DNA of 64,000 bases from Chloroflexota bacterium. Its GTDB lineage: Bacteria; Chloroflexota; Dehalococcoidia; Tepidiformales; Tepidiformaceae. Position numbers and translations under genes: made by a program. How positions within the stretch are numbered: position 1 is the first letter of the stretch; each line of letters starts with the position of its first letter. The stretch is from positions 62,001-126,000 of the forward strand of contig JACPOQ010000046.1 of NCBI GenBank assembly GCA_016191435.1, given 5' to 3'. This document shows positions 43,710 to 52,049 of this stretch, piece after piece. A model generated the notes under the pieces. That model ran no database searches. It was given only the letters and a program-made list of their open reading frames with translations, and was not told the origin of the DNA.

Positions 43710-44633
43710 TCAGCACTCCGCTTCCTTCCGCCGCTCCGCGGCGATCGCCTTCTGCCGGTCGAACTCCGCCCGCTGGCGCGCCATCCGCTCAGGGTCCTCA
43801 TCGACTCGCCAGAAATCGTCCTTCCAGGCGTCGTCCAGGCCCCAGCGGTATGGCGTCTGCACCGTCGTCCGGGGCGCTCGCGCCGATTCCAGCAGGTCCA
43901 GCGCCATGCCGAGGATCGTCCGCTGCGACCCCACGTCGAACGGCCGCCCGCACGAGTTCCCCAGCGGCAGGTCGCTCCAGATGAAGCGTGCCACGCCGCA
44001 GCGCTCCACGATGTCCCGCGCGCAGCCCATGATGACCGTCGGGATGCCGTTCGCTTCCAGGTGCCGGGCGATCAGACTCACGGTCTGATGGCACACCGGT
44101 CAGTTGGGGACGAGGATCGCCGCCTCCGCCCCGTCCTCGCGGCAGCGTGCGAGCGCCTCCGGCGCGTCCTGCTCGATGGTGGTGCGCTGGCTCCGATTGG
44201 TCGGAAGCCCATGGAAGCGCGGGCCAATCTCGCCGATTCGACCCGAATCCTCGGCCTCGCGCAACGCCGCCAGCGGGAACCACGTGTTCATGTCCTCGGC
44301 AGAGGTGTGCACGCGGTCGTAGCCGATGTGCGAGATGCGCAGGTCCGGGATCACGTCCGTCGGCCGCGAATAGACGCGATAGAACTTCGCCGAGGCGTTG
44401 TACGCCGCCCACGGCCCCTGGTCCCCCAGCGCCGGGTCGTACTCCGCCGCCGTCGTCAGCAACGCCACCCGCGATTCGGCCAGCGGCTTCGCCAACGGCG
44501 CGAACGGCACGTCCTCATGGAACGCCCAGTTGTAGGGGTTCCCGTACCCCTGCGCCAGGTAATAAGCCCGGCTCCGTTCGACATACGGTATCGGCCCCGT
44601 CCGCTCCGGGCCTTCCGCGCCTCGCTCGCCCAT
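43710..44633 (-). CDS. Probable selenoprotein of the glycine/sarcosine/betaine reductase B (GrdB-like) family
   Basis: Two frames in the same register, 43710-44096 and 44100-44633, are separated only by one TGA (44100-44102). Read through, the protein is 307 residues with Sec178 in ILVPN-U-PVCHQTVSLIARHLE. A UxxC redox motif results (Cys181). Both halves read as one continuous protein: N-terminal YVERSRAYYLAQGYGNPYNW and AEYDPALGDQGPW, C-terminal PTVIMGCARDIVERCGVARF. The start is ATG 44633 with GGAGGT 5 bp upstream. A SECIS-like hairpin follows the UGA. The stop (TGA 43710-43712) lies in two CACTCAG-type repeats, giving the tail EAEC. From memory, homologues carry Cys or Sec at this site. 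A reductase role is inferred. Confidence 0.8.
44060..44102 (-). promoter_or_regulatory. Candidate bacterial SECIS element
   Basis: On the mRNA, the UGA (44100-44102) is followed by 10 nt and then a perfect 7-bp stem AUCAGAC/GUCUGAU (44083-44089 with 44071-44077) closing a CGUGA pentaloop. An outer GGUG/CACC pairing (44094-44097 with 44060-44063) extends it across an internal loop. The apical loop starts 18 nt after UGA and has G in its second position, as bacterial SECIS elements require. Confidence 0.7.
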
Positions 44634-44668
44634 CTTGACCTCCACTGCTGCCGGCGCCACCGTTCCAG

Positions 44669-44731
44669 CACTCAGCACTCAGCACTCAGCACTCAGCACT
44701 CAGCACTCAGCACTCAGCACTCAGCACTTCG
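44669..44731. repeat. Eight perfect CACTCAG heptamers between two genes
   Basis: Eight identical units (44669-44724) plus CACTTCG, ending directly at the stop codon (TTA, 44732-44734) of the minus-strand LLM gene. It lies 36 bp upstream of the selenoprotein start. Read on the gene strand it places TGA in all three frames. Confidence 0.97.
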
Positions 44732-46012
44732 TTAACTCGCCCCGCCACCACCGACCGCGACCGCCTCGCGCAGGTCCGCAAGCGTCGCCGGGATGGGCGC
44801 CGCCCGCCGCGATTCCGGCAGCGGCTTCGGCATCCAGTGATCCACGTACTCGCGTTCGAACTTCTCCTTGAACCGCGGCATCACCTTCTGGGCGAACATC
44901 TGCGTGTTGTAGAGCGCGAGGTCGCGCGGCATGTCGCCCACGTGCAGCAGCACCATCAGCTGGCCGAGGTGGAGCGTCGTCGCCAGCTCCTCGATCTTCT
45001 CGCTCACCGTGTCCGGGCTGCCCGCGATGATGTAGCCGTTTTCGACCAGCGATTCCCAGCTCTGGCGCTCTTTCATCATCGCCGCCGTCGCCTGCATCTG
45101 GCTCTTGATGCCCGCCTTCACCGTGTGGTTCGTGCGGTAGCCCGGCGCATCCGCGAACCCCGGATAGACGTGCAGGCAGCGGTTGTAGAAGTAGTCGATG
45201 TGCTTGGCGTAGAGCTTCTTCGCCTCCGCGTCCGTCTCGGCGACGCATACGGTCTGGCCGAAGCCCGCCTGGAAGGGATTCCGTTCGAGCCCGCGCTTGT
45301 CGATCTCCTGCCACCACAGGTCCATCAGCGCGCGCGCTCGCAGGTAGCCGCTGTACGAAAGGTACGAATACAGGTAGCCCATATCCGCGCACCAGCCCCA
45401 CGTCTCGATGGAGCCGCCGCCGGGGATCCAGATCGGCGGGTGCGGTTCCTGCAGCGGCCGCGGCCACGGGTTCATGTAGCGGATCTGGTTGAACTTCCCG
45501 TTGAAGCTGCTGACGCCCTTGTTGTTCCACGCCTGCAGGATCATGTCGTGCGCTTCGTAGTAGCGCTCCCGCAGCGTCGCCGGCGTCATGCCGTAGGTGA
45601 AGTTGGTGTCCATCGACGTGCCGACGGGGAAGCCCGCGATAAGTCGCCCGCCGCTCATCACGTCGAGCATCGCCATCTCTTCGGCCACGCGCACGGGCGG
45701 GTTGTAGAGCGCGATGGAGTTCCCCATCACGAGCAGCGCCGCCTTGTTCGTCCGCCGTGCCAGCGCCGCCGCCATGAGGTTCGGGCTCGGCATCATCCCA
45801 TAGGCGTTCGAGTGGTGCTCGTTCACACCCAGCCCATCGAACCCGCACGTCTCCGCGAACTCCAGCTCGTCGAGGTACTCGTTGTACATCGTGTTCCCGC
45901 GCTCGGGGTCGTACAGGCTGTAGTCCGGGTCCACCCACACCGAGCGGTGCTTCTGCTGGAAATCGTCGGGCAGGTCCGGCCAGGGCATCAGGTGGAACCA
46001 GTGAAACTTCAC
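44732..46012 (-). CDS. LLM-class flavin-dependent oxidoreductase (first)
   Basis: A 426-residue luciferase-like TIM-barrel enzyme using FMN or F420. The start is GTG 46012 (VKFHWFHLMPWPDLP) with GAGGAAG 5 bp upstream. Features: DPERGNTMYNEYLDEL, FDGLGVNEHHSNAYGM (typical EHH), MLDVMSGGRLIAGFPVGT and PPIWIPGGGS. The substrate is unknown; such enzymes often act on alkanes, sulfonates or aromatic compounds. It is upstream of the selenoprotein gene on the same strand and may be cotranscribed with it. Confidence 0.92.
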   Translation of the reverse strand: MKFHWFHLMPWPDLPDDFQQKHRSVWVDPDYSLYDPERGNTMYNEYLDELEFAETCGFDGLGVNEHHSNAYGMMPSPNLMAAALARRTNKAALLVMGNSIALYNPPVRVAEEMAMLDVMSGGRLIAGFPVGTSMDTNFTYGMTPATLRERYYEAHDMILQAWNNKGVSSFNGKFNQIRYMNPWPRPLQEPHPPIWIPGGGSIETWGWCADMGYLYSYLSYSGYLRARALMDLWWQEIDKRGLERNPFQAGFGQTVCVAETDAEAKKLYAKHIDYFYNRCLHVYPGFADAPGYRTNHTVKAGIKSQMQATAAMMKERQSWESLVENGYIIAGSPDTVSEKIEELATTLHLGQLMVLLHVGDMPRDLALYNTQMFAQKVMPRFKEKFEREYVDHWMPKPLPESRRAAPIPATLADLREAVAVGGGGAS

Positions 46013-46130
46013 GCGAACTTCCTCGGTGTCGGCAGCGGCCGACTGCATTAACTATAAACGCTCATACCTCGAATGTGAGGAAGGGTCGCGTAATGCCCGC
46101 TCGACGCATGACCGGGCCGACCACGCCCAG

Positions 46131-46159
46131 TTGACAACCGCCCGCCATTTCGGAACGAT
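46131..46159 (+). promoter_or_regulatory. Promoter candidate for panD-panB
   Basis: TTGACA (46131-46136), a 17-bp spacer and AACGAT (46154-46159) in the 332-bp region between the divergent LLM and panD genes. It would give a leader of about 180 nt. Confidence 0.4.
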
Positions 46160-46288
46160 CACCGTGCCGCCTATCTGCAAGGAAGGCGAGCCTGGCAGTC
46201 CACCCTTCGCGCACAATCCGCCTGGACCCAGCGTGGCCGGTACGGATGAGCAATCGGCCCGCGTGCGGCCCCTGTTCTTCCGCTCCTG

Positions 46289-46311
46289 CCCCGCCCCAAC
46301 GGCGGGGTTTT
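46289..46311 (+). terminator. Intrinsic terminator in the panD leader
   Basis: Stem CCCCGCC / GGCGGGG with CCAAC loop, followed by TTTT. It stands 33 bp before the panD start codon, and no plus-strand gene ends upstream, so it may be an attenuator. Confidence 0.65.
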
Positions 46312-46344
46312 CGTTGCCCGAAGGGTTGGAGGGGAAGCAACCAC

Positions 46345-46743
46345 TTGCGCACGATGATGTCCGGCAAAATCCACCGCGCCACGGTGACCGAGGCCAACCT
46401 GAACTACGAGGGCTCCATCACCCTCGACCCCGATCTCATCGAGGCAGCCGGCATCCTGCCCTACGAGCAGGTCCACGTCCTCGATGTCACCACCGGCGCC
46501 CGCCTCGAGACCTACGCCATCGTCGGCCGCCGCGGCACGGGCGAAGTCTGTATCAACGGCGCGGCCGCCCACCTCGTCCACGAAGGCGACCTCGTCATCA
46601 TCGTCACGTACCAGCAGATGAGCGAAGACGCCGCGCACGGTTGTTCGCCACGCCAGGTCTTCGTCGATGCTCGCAACCGCATCGTGCGCGCCTCGAACGG
46701 CGACGGCTATGCCCACCAGGCGAGCGCCGCTGTGCTGTCGTAG
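46345..46743 (+). CDS. panD: Aspartate 1-decarboxylase precursor
   Basis: A 132-residue pyruvoyl enzyme making beta-alanine for pantothenate. I choose TTG 46345 because it gives [14 protein letters not shown], matching the family's RTM-x-x-GK-x-HR start, and GGAGGGG lies 10 bp upstream; ATG 46354 is the alternative. The self-cleavage site YEG-S is present (Gly23/Ser24), as are INGAAAH and the expected C-terminal region. The adjacent panB follows after 11 bp. Confidence 0.95.
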   Translation: MRTMMSGKIHRATVTEANLNYEGSITLDPDLIEAAGILPYEQVHVLDVTTGARLETYAIVGRRGTGEVCINGAAAHLVHEGDLVIIVTYQQMSEDAAHGCSPRQVFVDARNRIVRASNGDGYAHQASAAVLS

Positions 46744-46754
46744 GGAGGCAGGCC

Positions 46755-47594
46755 ATGTCCAGGCTCTCGATCCACAAGCTCAAAGAATGGAAGGCGCGCG
46801 GCGAGCGCTTCGCCATGATCACCGCGTACGACTACCCCTCGGCGCGCCTCGTCGAGCAAGCGGGCGTGCCCGTCATCCTCGTCGGCGATTCGCTGGGCAG
46901 CGTCATCCTCGGCTACGAATCCACCGTCCCGGTCACGATGGAAGACATCCTCCACCACCTCAAGCCCGTCGTCCGCGCCACCGAGCGCGCCATCGTCGTC
47001 GCCGACATGCCCTTCATGAGCTACCAGGCGAACGTCGATGACGCCGTCCGCAACGCCGGCCGCATGCTCCAGGAGGGCGGCGCCACCGCCGTGAAGCTCG
47101 AAGGCGGCGCGCACGTAGCGCCCCTCGTCCAGCGCCTGGTCGAATCCGGCATCCCCGTGATGGGCCACCTCGGGCTCACACCCCAATCCGTGAACCAGTT
47201 CGGCGGTCACAAAGTCCAGGGCAAGACACCCGCCGCCGTCGCCAAACTGGTCTCCGATGCGAAAGCCCTCGAAGACGCCGGCGCCTTCGCGGTGGTCCTC
47301 GAGACCATCCCTGCCGCCGCCGCCCAGCTCGTCACCGATCGCCTGGCCATCCCGACCATCGGCATCGGCGCCGGCCCGCACTGCGACGGCCAGGTCCAGG
47401 TCTTCCACGACATGCTCGGCCTCTTCGATGATTGCCGGAAGAAGAAGCATGCGAAGGAGTACGCCCGCCTCGGCGAGACCATCCGCGATGCCGTGCGCAC
47501 CTACATCGCGGAAGTCCAGGACGCATCCTTCCCAACCCAGGAGCACAGCTTCGAAATGCCCGAATGCGCCCCGCCCGAGCTCAGCCGTGTCTGA
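46755..47594 (+). CDS. panB: 3-methyl-2-oxobutanoate hydroxymethyltransferase
   Basis: A 279-residue TIM-barrel enzyme adding a hydroxymethyl group to ketoisovalerate in pantothenate synthesis. Landmarks: FAMITAYDYPSARLVEQAG, ILVGDSLG, VVADMPFMSY, GATAVKLEGG, GHLGLTPQSVNQFGGHKVQG (split by a turn) and GIGAGPHCDGQV. GGGAGG precedes the ATG. It is the second gene of a panD-panB operon; panC is 4.9 kb further on. A heptamer array begins 5 bp after the stop. Confidence 0.97.
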   Translation: MSRLSIHKLKEWKARGERFAMITAYDYPSARLVEQAGVPVILVGDSLGSVILGYESTVPVTMEDILHHLKPVVRATERAIVVADMPFMSYQANVDDAVRNAGRMLQEGGATAVKLEGGAHVAPLVQRLVESGIPVMGHLGLTPQSVNQFGGHKVQGKTPAAVAKLVSDAKALEDAGAFAVVLETIPAAAAQLVTDRLAIPTIGIGAGPHCDGQVQVFHDMLGLFDDCRKKKHAKEYARLGETIRDAVRTYIAEVQDASFPTQEHSFEMPECAPPELSRV

Positions 47595-47598
47595 GGAA

Positions 47599-47622
47599 GT
47601 GCTGAGTGCTGAGTGCTGAGTC
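47599..47622. repeat. GTGCTGA heptamers after panB
   Basis: Three perfect units of GTGCTGA followed by GTC, starting 5 bp after the panB stop; the preceding CTGAGGA looks like a worn unit overlapping the stop region. Orientation is opposite to the arrays after minus-strand genes, so it again reads with stop codons along the adjacent gene's strand. Confidence 0.9.
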
Positions 47623-47708
47623 GGCGCGGACGGGCGCGTCGTTCCGAACGCGATCACGCCGGCTCCCGGTAGTCGTGGATCGCCGGGGGCCACGGGTCGT
47701 GCACGAAT

Positions 47709-47762
47709 GTCTCGCGGCAAGCGAGACGTCCCCGCGGGCCGGTCCGTCCGCCGAAGGACGGA
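47709..47762. terminator. Two hairpins between convergent panB and LLM genes
   Basis: GTCTCGC-GGCAA-GCGAGAC (47709-47727) and TCCGTCC-GCCGAA-GGACGGA (47743-47762), both perfect 7-bp stems. No T tract. The 238-bp region between the convergent genes has no other recognisable gene. Confidence 0.4.
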
Positions 47763-47815
47763 GCAGCCGGCGGGCGCAAGGCGCGAGCACAGCCAGCCAC
47801 CGCAGGCCCCGACCG

Positions 47816-47850
47816 CACTCAGCACTCAGGACTCAGGACTCAGCACTCAA
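47816..47850. repeat. CACTCAG/GACTCAG array overlapping an LLM gene end
   Basis: Units CACTCAG, CACTCAG, GACTCAG, GACTCAG, CACTCAA. The stop codon (47833-47835) and the last codons (LSAES) of the minus-strand LLM gene are repeat sequence, the same SAES tail as in ald. Confidence 0.95.
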
Positions 47851-48870
47851 TGGCGGCGCGACCTGCGTCGCGAACCGCTCCACCGCCGCCGCCACGCGCT
47901 CCGGCGCGAGCCCACCCTGGTCGCACTGGATCAGCAGCAGGTCGCAGCCCCCCATGCCCTCGATACGCCGCTCCAGGTCGCCGATGACGTACTCCGCGCT
48001 CCCGCAGACCGCCTGCGCTCGCGGCGTCGCGAACTCCAGCAGATCCGGCGGCAACGCCGCCGTCGCCCCGACGATTTCGCCGTAGACCCACCGGAGGTAG
48101 CTCGCCTGGTGCGGCGCCCACTCCCGCACCGCCTCCTCCGTGCTGCCTTCGCCCACGAAGCAGTGCACGTGCAGCGAAATCTGCGCCTCCGCCGGGTCCC
48201 GCCCCGCCGCCGCCCAGCCCTCGCGGTAGCGCTTCGCCAGCAGCGGCGGCCCCTTCACCCCCACCGAGATCGTGGGGATCGAAATCGGGCACCCGAGCGC
48301 CACCGCGCGGTCCACTGATTCGGGTGAGCTCGCCGACAGCCAGATCGGCGGGTGCGGCGATTGCACCGGCCGCGGATGCACCGTCACGCCGGTAAGCGGC
48401 GCCCGGAACTTGCCGGACCAGGCGGCGCGCTCCTCTGTCCAGAGCAGCCGCAGGAGCTGGACCGCCTCCGTCAGCATTTCACTCGACTCCGCCTCGCTCT
48501 GCCCGAACTGCGCGTAGTGCCCGCGGTAGACGCCCCGGCCCGCGATAAGCTCCGCCCGGCCACCCGAGAGCACGTCCACCGTCGCGTAGTCTTCGGCCAC
48601 CGTCACTGCGTCGCGGTGCCCCAGCAGCGAGACGGCTGTCGATAACCGGATGCGCGATGTGCGTTCCGCAATCGCCGCCTGCACCACCATCGGCGACGAC
48701 ACGATGTAGTCGCTGAAATGGTGCTCCCCCAGGTGATACGACCAGTACCCCAGCTTCTCCGCCAGCACGCCCAGCTCCACCAGCTGCCGGAAGCGCCCGG
48801 CCTCGCCGATGCAGCGCCCCGTGGCCGGGTCGGGCAGATGGTCGCCCAGGGACACAAGCCCGAACTTCAT
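47833..48870 (-). CDS. LLM-class flavin-dependent oxidoreductase (second)
   Basis: A 345-residue luciferase-like enzyme starting MKFGLVSLGDHLPDP with GGAGG 5 bp upstream. It shows GYWSYHLGEHHFSDYI, VDVLSGGRAELIAGRG and PPIWLSASSPES, the usual LLM landmarks. FMN or F420 is the likely cofactor; the substrate is unknown. Convergent with panB. Its C-terminal LSAES is encoded by the heptamer array. Confidence 0.92.
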   Translation of the reverse strand: MKFGLVSLGDHLPDPATGRCIGEAGRFRQLVELGVLAEKLGYWSYHLGEHHFSDYIVSSPMVVQAAIAERTSRIRLSTAVSLLGHRDAVTVAEDYATVDVLSGGRAELIAGRGVYRGHYAQFGQSEAESSEMLTEAVQLLRLLWTEERAAWSGKFRAPLTGVTVHPRPVQSPHPPIWLSASSPESVDRAVALGCPISIPTISVGVKGPPLLAKRYREGWAAAGRDPAEAQISLHVHCFVGEGSTEEAVREWAPHQASYLRWVYGEIVGATAALPPDLLEFATPRAQAVCGSAEYVIGDLERRIEGMGGCDLLLIQCDQGGLAPERVAAAVERFATQVAPPLSAES

Positions 48871-49015
48871 GAGCGCCTCCACGATCGATGCTTGCGCTGC
48901 CGCCCACGCGCCCCCGCGGAGTGTCCCGCCCGCCGTACGCGCACGCAACCCGAACAAACCGGTTCAATGGGCCGTCTTGCCCGCAAGCCAAATCAGATTC
49001 GGGATGAGAAACGTA

Positions 49016-50599
49016 CTACGAGAAGTCCAGGTGGCGCCCGCAATGGCCTATCACGATGCGTGATTCGCTAGCAAGCCATTCGAAATGACATCGCCAAGTT
49101 TCAGCGACGCTATCCTTGATTCCAATCTTGAGGTGCTTGGTCATGACCAGGTGCTCGCCTCGATACGCAAAAGTCCGACGCTTGATCGCACCCGGGTTGC
49201 CATTCACAGTCTCCGATTCCAACGCGGCATATGCCTGCCCGAAGGCGCCCCGCGCGACGACGTCCCCTTTGCCAGCGTCCAATGCTTCCCAGTAATCCGT
49301 TGCAAGCTTCCAGAGAAGCTCCAGAGCCCTACTGCTGTAGCGGAAACTCTGCGACTCCGAGGCAGAGTTCCACGCGCTCTCCAGCACCGTGACTCTATCC
49401 GCGAAGAGCTCAGCCACTATGGTCAGGGCATCTTCTAAGGTCGGCTGCTGATTGAGCGCCCGAAAGACGGCTTCCCGGGTGCCCGGTAATAAGCCATTCG
49501 ACGCGCCGATAGGGGCCGACTGCAACAGTGCTTTCAGTCGGCTGACCTCGAATCGCTCCCCCCGCAGCTTAGCGTCGGTCTCCTGAGCATTCGATTCCCA
49601 AAAGGCGATGTCGGCGTCCTTGCTTTCCAGCTCCTCCTGCTGGCGCTTAATCCGCTCCTCGGATTGGGAAAGTTCCTCCTGAAGGAGTGTTGTGTAAGAT
49701 GCCAGGTCGCCTGAAACGGCGGCAGACTGGCGTCCCGCCTCCGTGAGGCGGCGTGCCCGCTCACGCTCGACTGTCTGCTGTGAAATGTGCGCCCAAGAAA
49801 GCGGTAGGTTCATTCGATGGGTGATAAGCGAGAGGAGTTCTTCTTCCGGATCGGAGAGTATCGAGAGCTCATCGGCAAGAATTCTCCGGTTCGCCGGAGC
49901 GTCGTTCTGCCGGAAGTACGGCATTACGATGTTCACCGCGCCGCGCCAGGCACTATAGTTGGAGCCGAGTACGTCTTGAATCTTGAACGTGTTAGCGTTA
50001 GGAGGAATGACGACGATCTCTGCCAATCCAATTACCAACCACTGCAAGCGTTCTATGTCTATCCCGTACGTTCCACCGACAGTCGGACTTACAATCACGA
50101 TCGGAAATCTTCGCGTGTTCGAGAATATCGTGGCAGATATACGTTGCACGGAATCTTCATCAAGAGAGTCAATGTATACACCTGGAGTCGTTGACGTAGG
50201 CACGAATGATTTCATGATATCATTCACTATTAATGGTCTAGTTACCTTCGGCAGAGACGTGACTCTAGTACTGATATCGTGAATTTGGAGAAGCAACGTA
50301 CAAACTATATCTGAGGTCTCGTCTTGTCGCACGATACCGATCTCGGTGTCCCATTGGCGCCCAGAAACCGCGGAGTCGGGGTGCGTCAGCTTGATGGATC
50401 CCAAGATCGGGTAGTGGTCATTCGCCCAACAAGACTCTACACGTGCCCCGTTCGTTCCTCGCAGACTGGGATTCGATATGAGGGACTGAGCGGAGATGGA
50501 GATCCCGGCTCGTTTGGAAAGCCATCGGGCTATCATGCCTACCAGCGGATCGATCGAGGGCGTCGACTCGACTGAGAACCGATTTGCGTAGATGAGCAT
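49016..50599 (-). CDS. Unrecognised 527-residue protein with a coiled coil, AT-richer than its surroundings
   Basis: A 527-residue protein starting MLIYANRFSVESTPS. The N-terminal ~260 residues are mixed alpha/beta (WDTEIGIVRQDETSDIVCTLLL; VIVSPTVGGTYGIDIERL), then a coiled coil at ~262-345 (LLQEELSQSEERIKRQQEELES), then a C-terminal ~150-residue domain ending WRCHFEWLASESRIVIGHCGRHLDF. The last part has a RelE-like look, but I cannot confirm it. Third positions contain far more A/T than neighbouring genes, and the next 450 bp contain no gene, so it is probably a recent acquisition. A defence role would fit this profile but no direct evidence exists. Confidence 0.8.
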   Translation of the reverse strand: MLIYANRFSVESTPSIDPLVGMIARWLSKRAGISISAQSLISNPSLRGTNGARVESCWANDHYPILGSIKLTHPDSAVSGRQWDTEIGIVRQDETSDIVCTLLLQIHDISTRVTSLPKVTRPLIVNDIMKSFVPTSTTPGVYIDSLDEDSVQRISATIFSNTRRFPIVIVSPTVGGTYGIDIERLQWLVIGLAEIVVIPPNANTFKIQDVLGSNYSAWRGAVNIVMPYFRQNDAPANRRILADELSILSDPEEELLSLITHRMNLPLSWAHISQQTVERERARRLTEAGRQSAAVSGDLASYTTLLQEELSQSEERIKRQQEELESKDADIAFWESNAQETDAKLRGERFEVSRLKALLQSAPIGASNGLLPGTREAVFRALNQQPTLEDALTIVAELFADRVTVLESAWNSASESQSFRYSSRALELLWKLATDYWEALDAGKGDVVARGAFGQAYAALESETVNGNPGAIKRRTFAYRGEHLVMTKHLKIGIKDSVAETWRCHFEWLASESRIVIGHCGRHLDFS

Positions 50600-51050
50600 T
50601 GGCGGCCCGCTCCTACATTGGGGAGGTCAGTCTACGGCTGGGCTTGGTGCAGCACCAGTCCTCCGCATGCGGGCGTTGATGTTCACCGTGCTTCCCGCGG
50701 TCAGCACGTTCAGGTAAAGGTCCACCGCGGCGAGCCCATCCCTCGATGCCACGAATTCCTGCCGCTGCGTTGGCGAGGCTACTCGAAGTGGCTGGCGTCG
50801 CGGGCCGGCTTTTCGGCAAGGGACTGATCGAGCCCGCCATGCGCCGGCACCACCAGCGCCCCGCTCTCCGCGCGAGCACGATCCGACCAGCTGTTGTGAT
50901 TGTCTAGACGCATCGTTAGCGATTAATGTTCCCGCCCAAGATTGGACAGCACTTTGGCGGTCAATCCCGCTCCTCGCCCCGCCGGCCACCGGCGCCGGAT
51001 CCCCCCGCGAGGCTTAGACTCTCCGCAGCCAACGCCCCGGAGTCCCCGCC
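50600..51050. other. Gene-poor region beside the AT-rich gene
   Basis: No confident gene. A minus-strand stretch (about 50627-50780) reads ASRDGLAAVDLYLNVLTAG and could be the tail of a lost gene, but I found no start or family. Composition changes from AT-richer near 50600 back to the genome average near 50950, suggesting an insertion boundary. Confidence 0.5.
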
Positions 51051-51914
51051 ATGTCCCCAAACGAAGCCTTCCGCAAGCGGATGACCCGCCCCGCCGCCGA
51101 GCTCGTGGTGGCGCCCCTCGCCCTCGATGCGCTCTCCGCAGCCCTCGCTCGCCGCGCCGGCTTCGATGCTGTCTACCTCGGCGGCGGCGGGCTCGGGTAC
51201 GCGCGCGGGGTCTCGGAAGCGCTCCTTACCGCTACCGAAGTCGCGGAAGCGACCCGCGCCATCACCGAACGCGTCGAAATCGCCGTCGTCGTCGACGCAG
51301 GCGTTGGCTTCGGCGATGCCGTGCACATGGCCCGCAGCGTGCGTCTGTTCGAACAGGCCGGCGCCGCCGCCATCGAGATCGAGGACCAGGTCTCCCCCAA
51401 GCGCGCGCACCACCACAAGGGCGTCGAGCACCTGGTGCCGGCGGAGGAGATGGCGGGCCGCATCAGGGCCGCGCTCGATGCCCGCCACGGTGCCGACCCG
51501 CTGGTCATCGTTCGCTGCAACGCCTTCAGCCACGAAGGCATCGACGCCACGCTCGAGCGTGTTGCCATTTACGAGGACGCGGGCGCCGAGATGATCATGC
51601 TCATGCCGCGCAACGCGGACGAGGCCGCGGCCACCACGCGCGGCACCTCCGTGCCCCTCGCCGCCATGACCATCGGTCCCGCGCGGCCGGCGGCGGAGAT
51701 GTGCGCCGCCGGCTACGCGCTCTCCGTCGACCCGATGAGCGCGACCGCGCTCGGCTTTCGCGCCCTCAAGACCGGGTACGAAGGCATCCGCTCAGGCGCC
51801 GGCTTCGGGATGTCACGCGAAGAAGTCCTTGCCGTCATCCACGAAGTGGGCGAAACCATCGGCATGGACGCGCTCTACGCCATCGAAGCACGCACAACCG
51901 AACGCCCCGCGTAA
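51051..51914 (+). CDS. Isocitrate lyase/PEP-mutase superfamily enzyme
   Basis: A 287-residue TIM-barrel protein: FDAVYLGGGGLGYARG, VVVDAGVGFGDAVHMA, IEIEDQVSPKRAHHHKG, then NAFSHEGIDATLERV. The superfamily catalytic segment is normally KKCGH in isocitrate and methylisocitrate lyases; here it is KRAHHH without Cys, so lyase activity of that kind is unlikely. Oxaloacetate decarboxylase or carboxyphosphonoenolpyruvate-type chemistry is more plausible. Confidence 0.87.
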   Translation: MSPNEAFRKRMTRPAAELVVAPLALDALSAALARRAGFDAVYLGGGGLGYARGVSEALLTATEVAEATRAITERVEIAVVVDAGVGFGDAVHMARSVRLFEQAGAAAIEIEDQVSPKRAHHHKGVEHLVPAEEMAGRIRAALDARHGADPLVIVRCNAFSHEGIDATLERVAIYEDAGAEMIMLMPRNADEAAATTRGTSVPLAAMTIGPARPAAEMCAAGYALSVDPMSATALGFRALKTGYEGIRSGAGFGMSREEVLAVIHEVGETIGMDALYAIEARTTERPA

Positions 51915-52049
51915 GCATGGCGTCCGCCGCCGCCATCACCGGTGGCCACATCCCGTCTGCATGAAGCACCCCGCGCTTGTCGCATCCACCGCTCGCGACG
52001 AACGCGCTCGCTTGCGGTAACGTCATTCCAAAAACTGGAGGTCGCATCG

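Noticed and set aside
46131..46344. A T-box leader before panD
   Set aside because: A GGGTGG-like string exists only on the minus strand and lacks the ACCGCG part; no specifier or antiterminator arrangement could be drawn on the plus strand.
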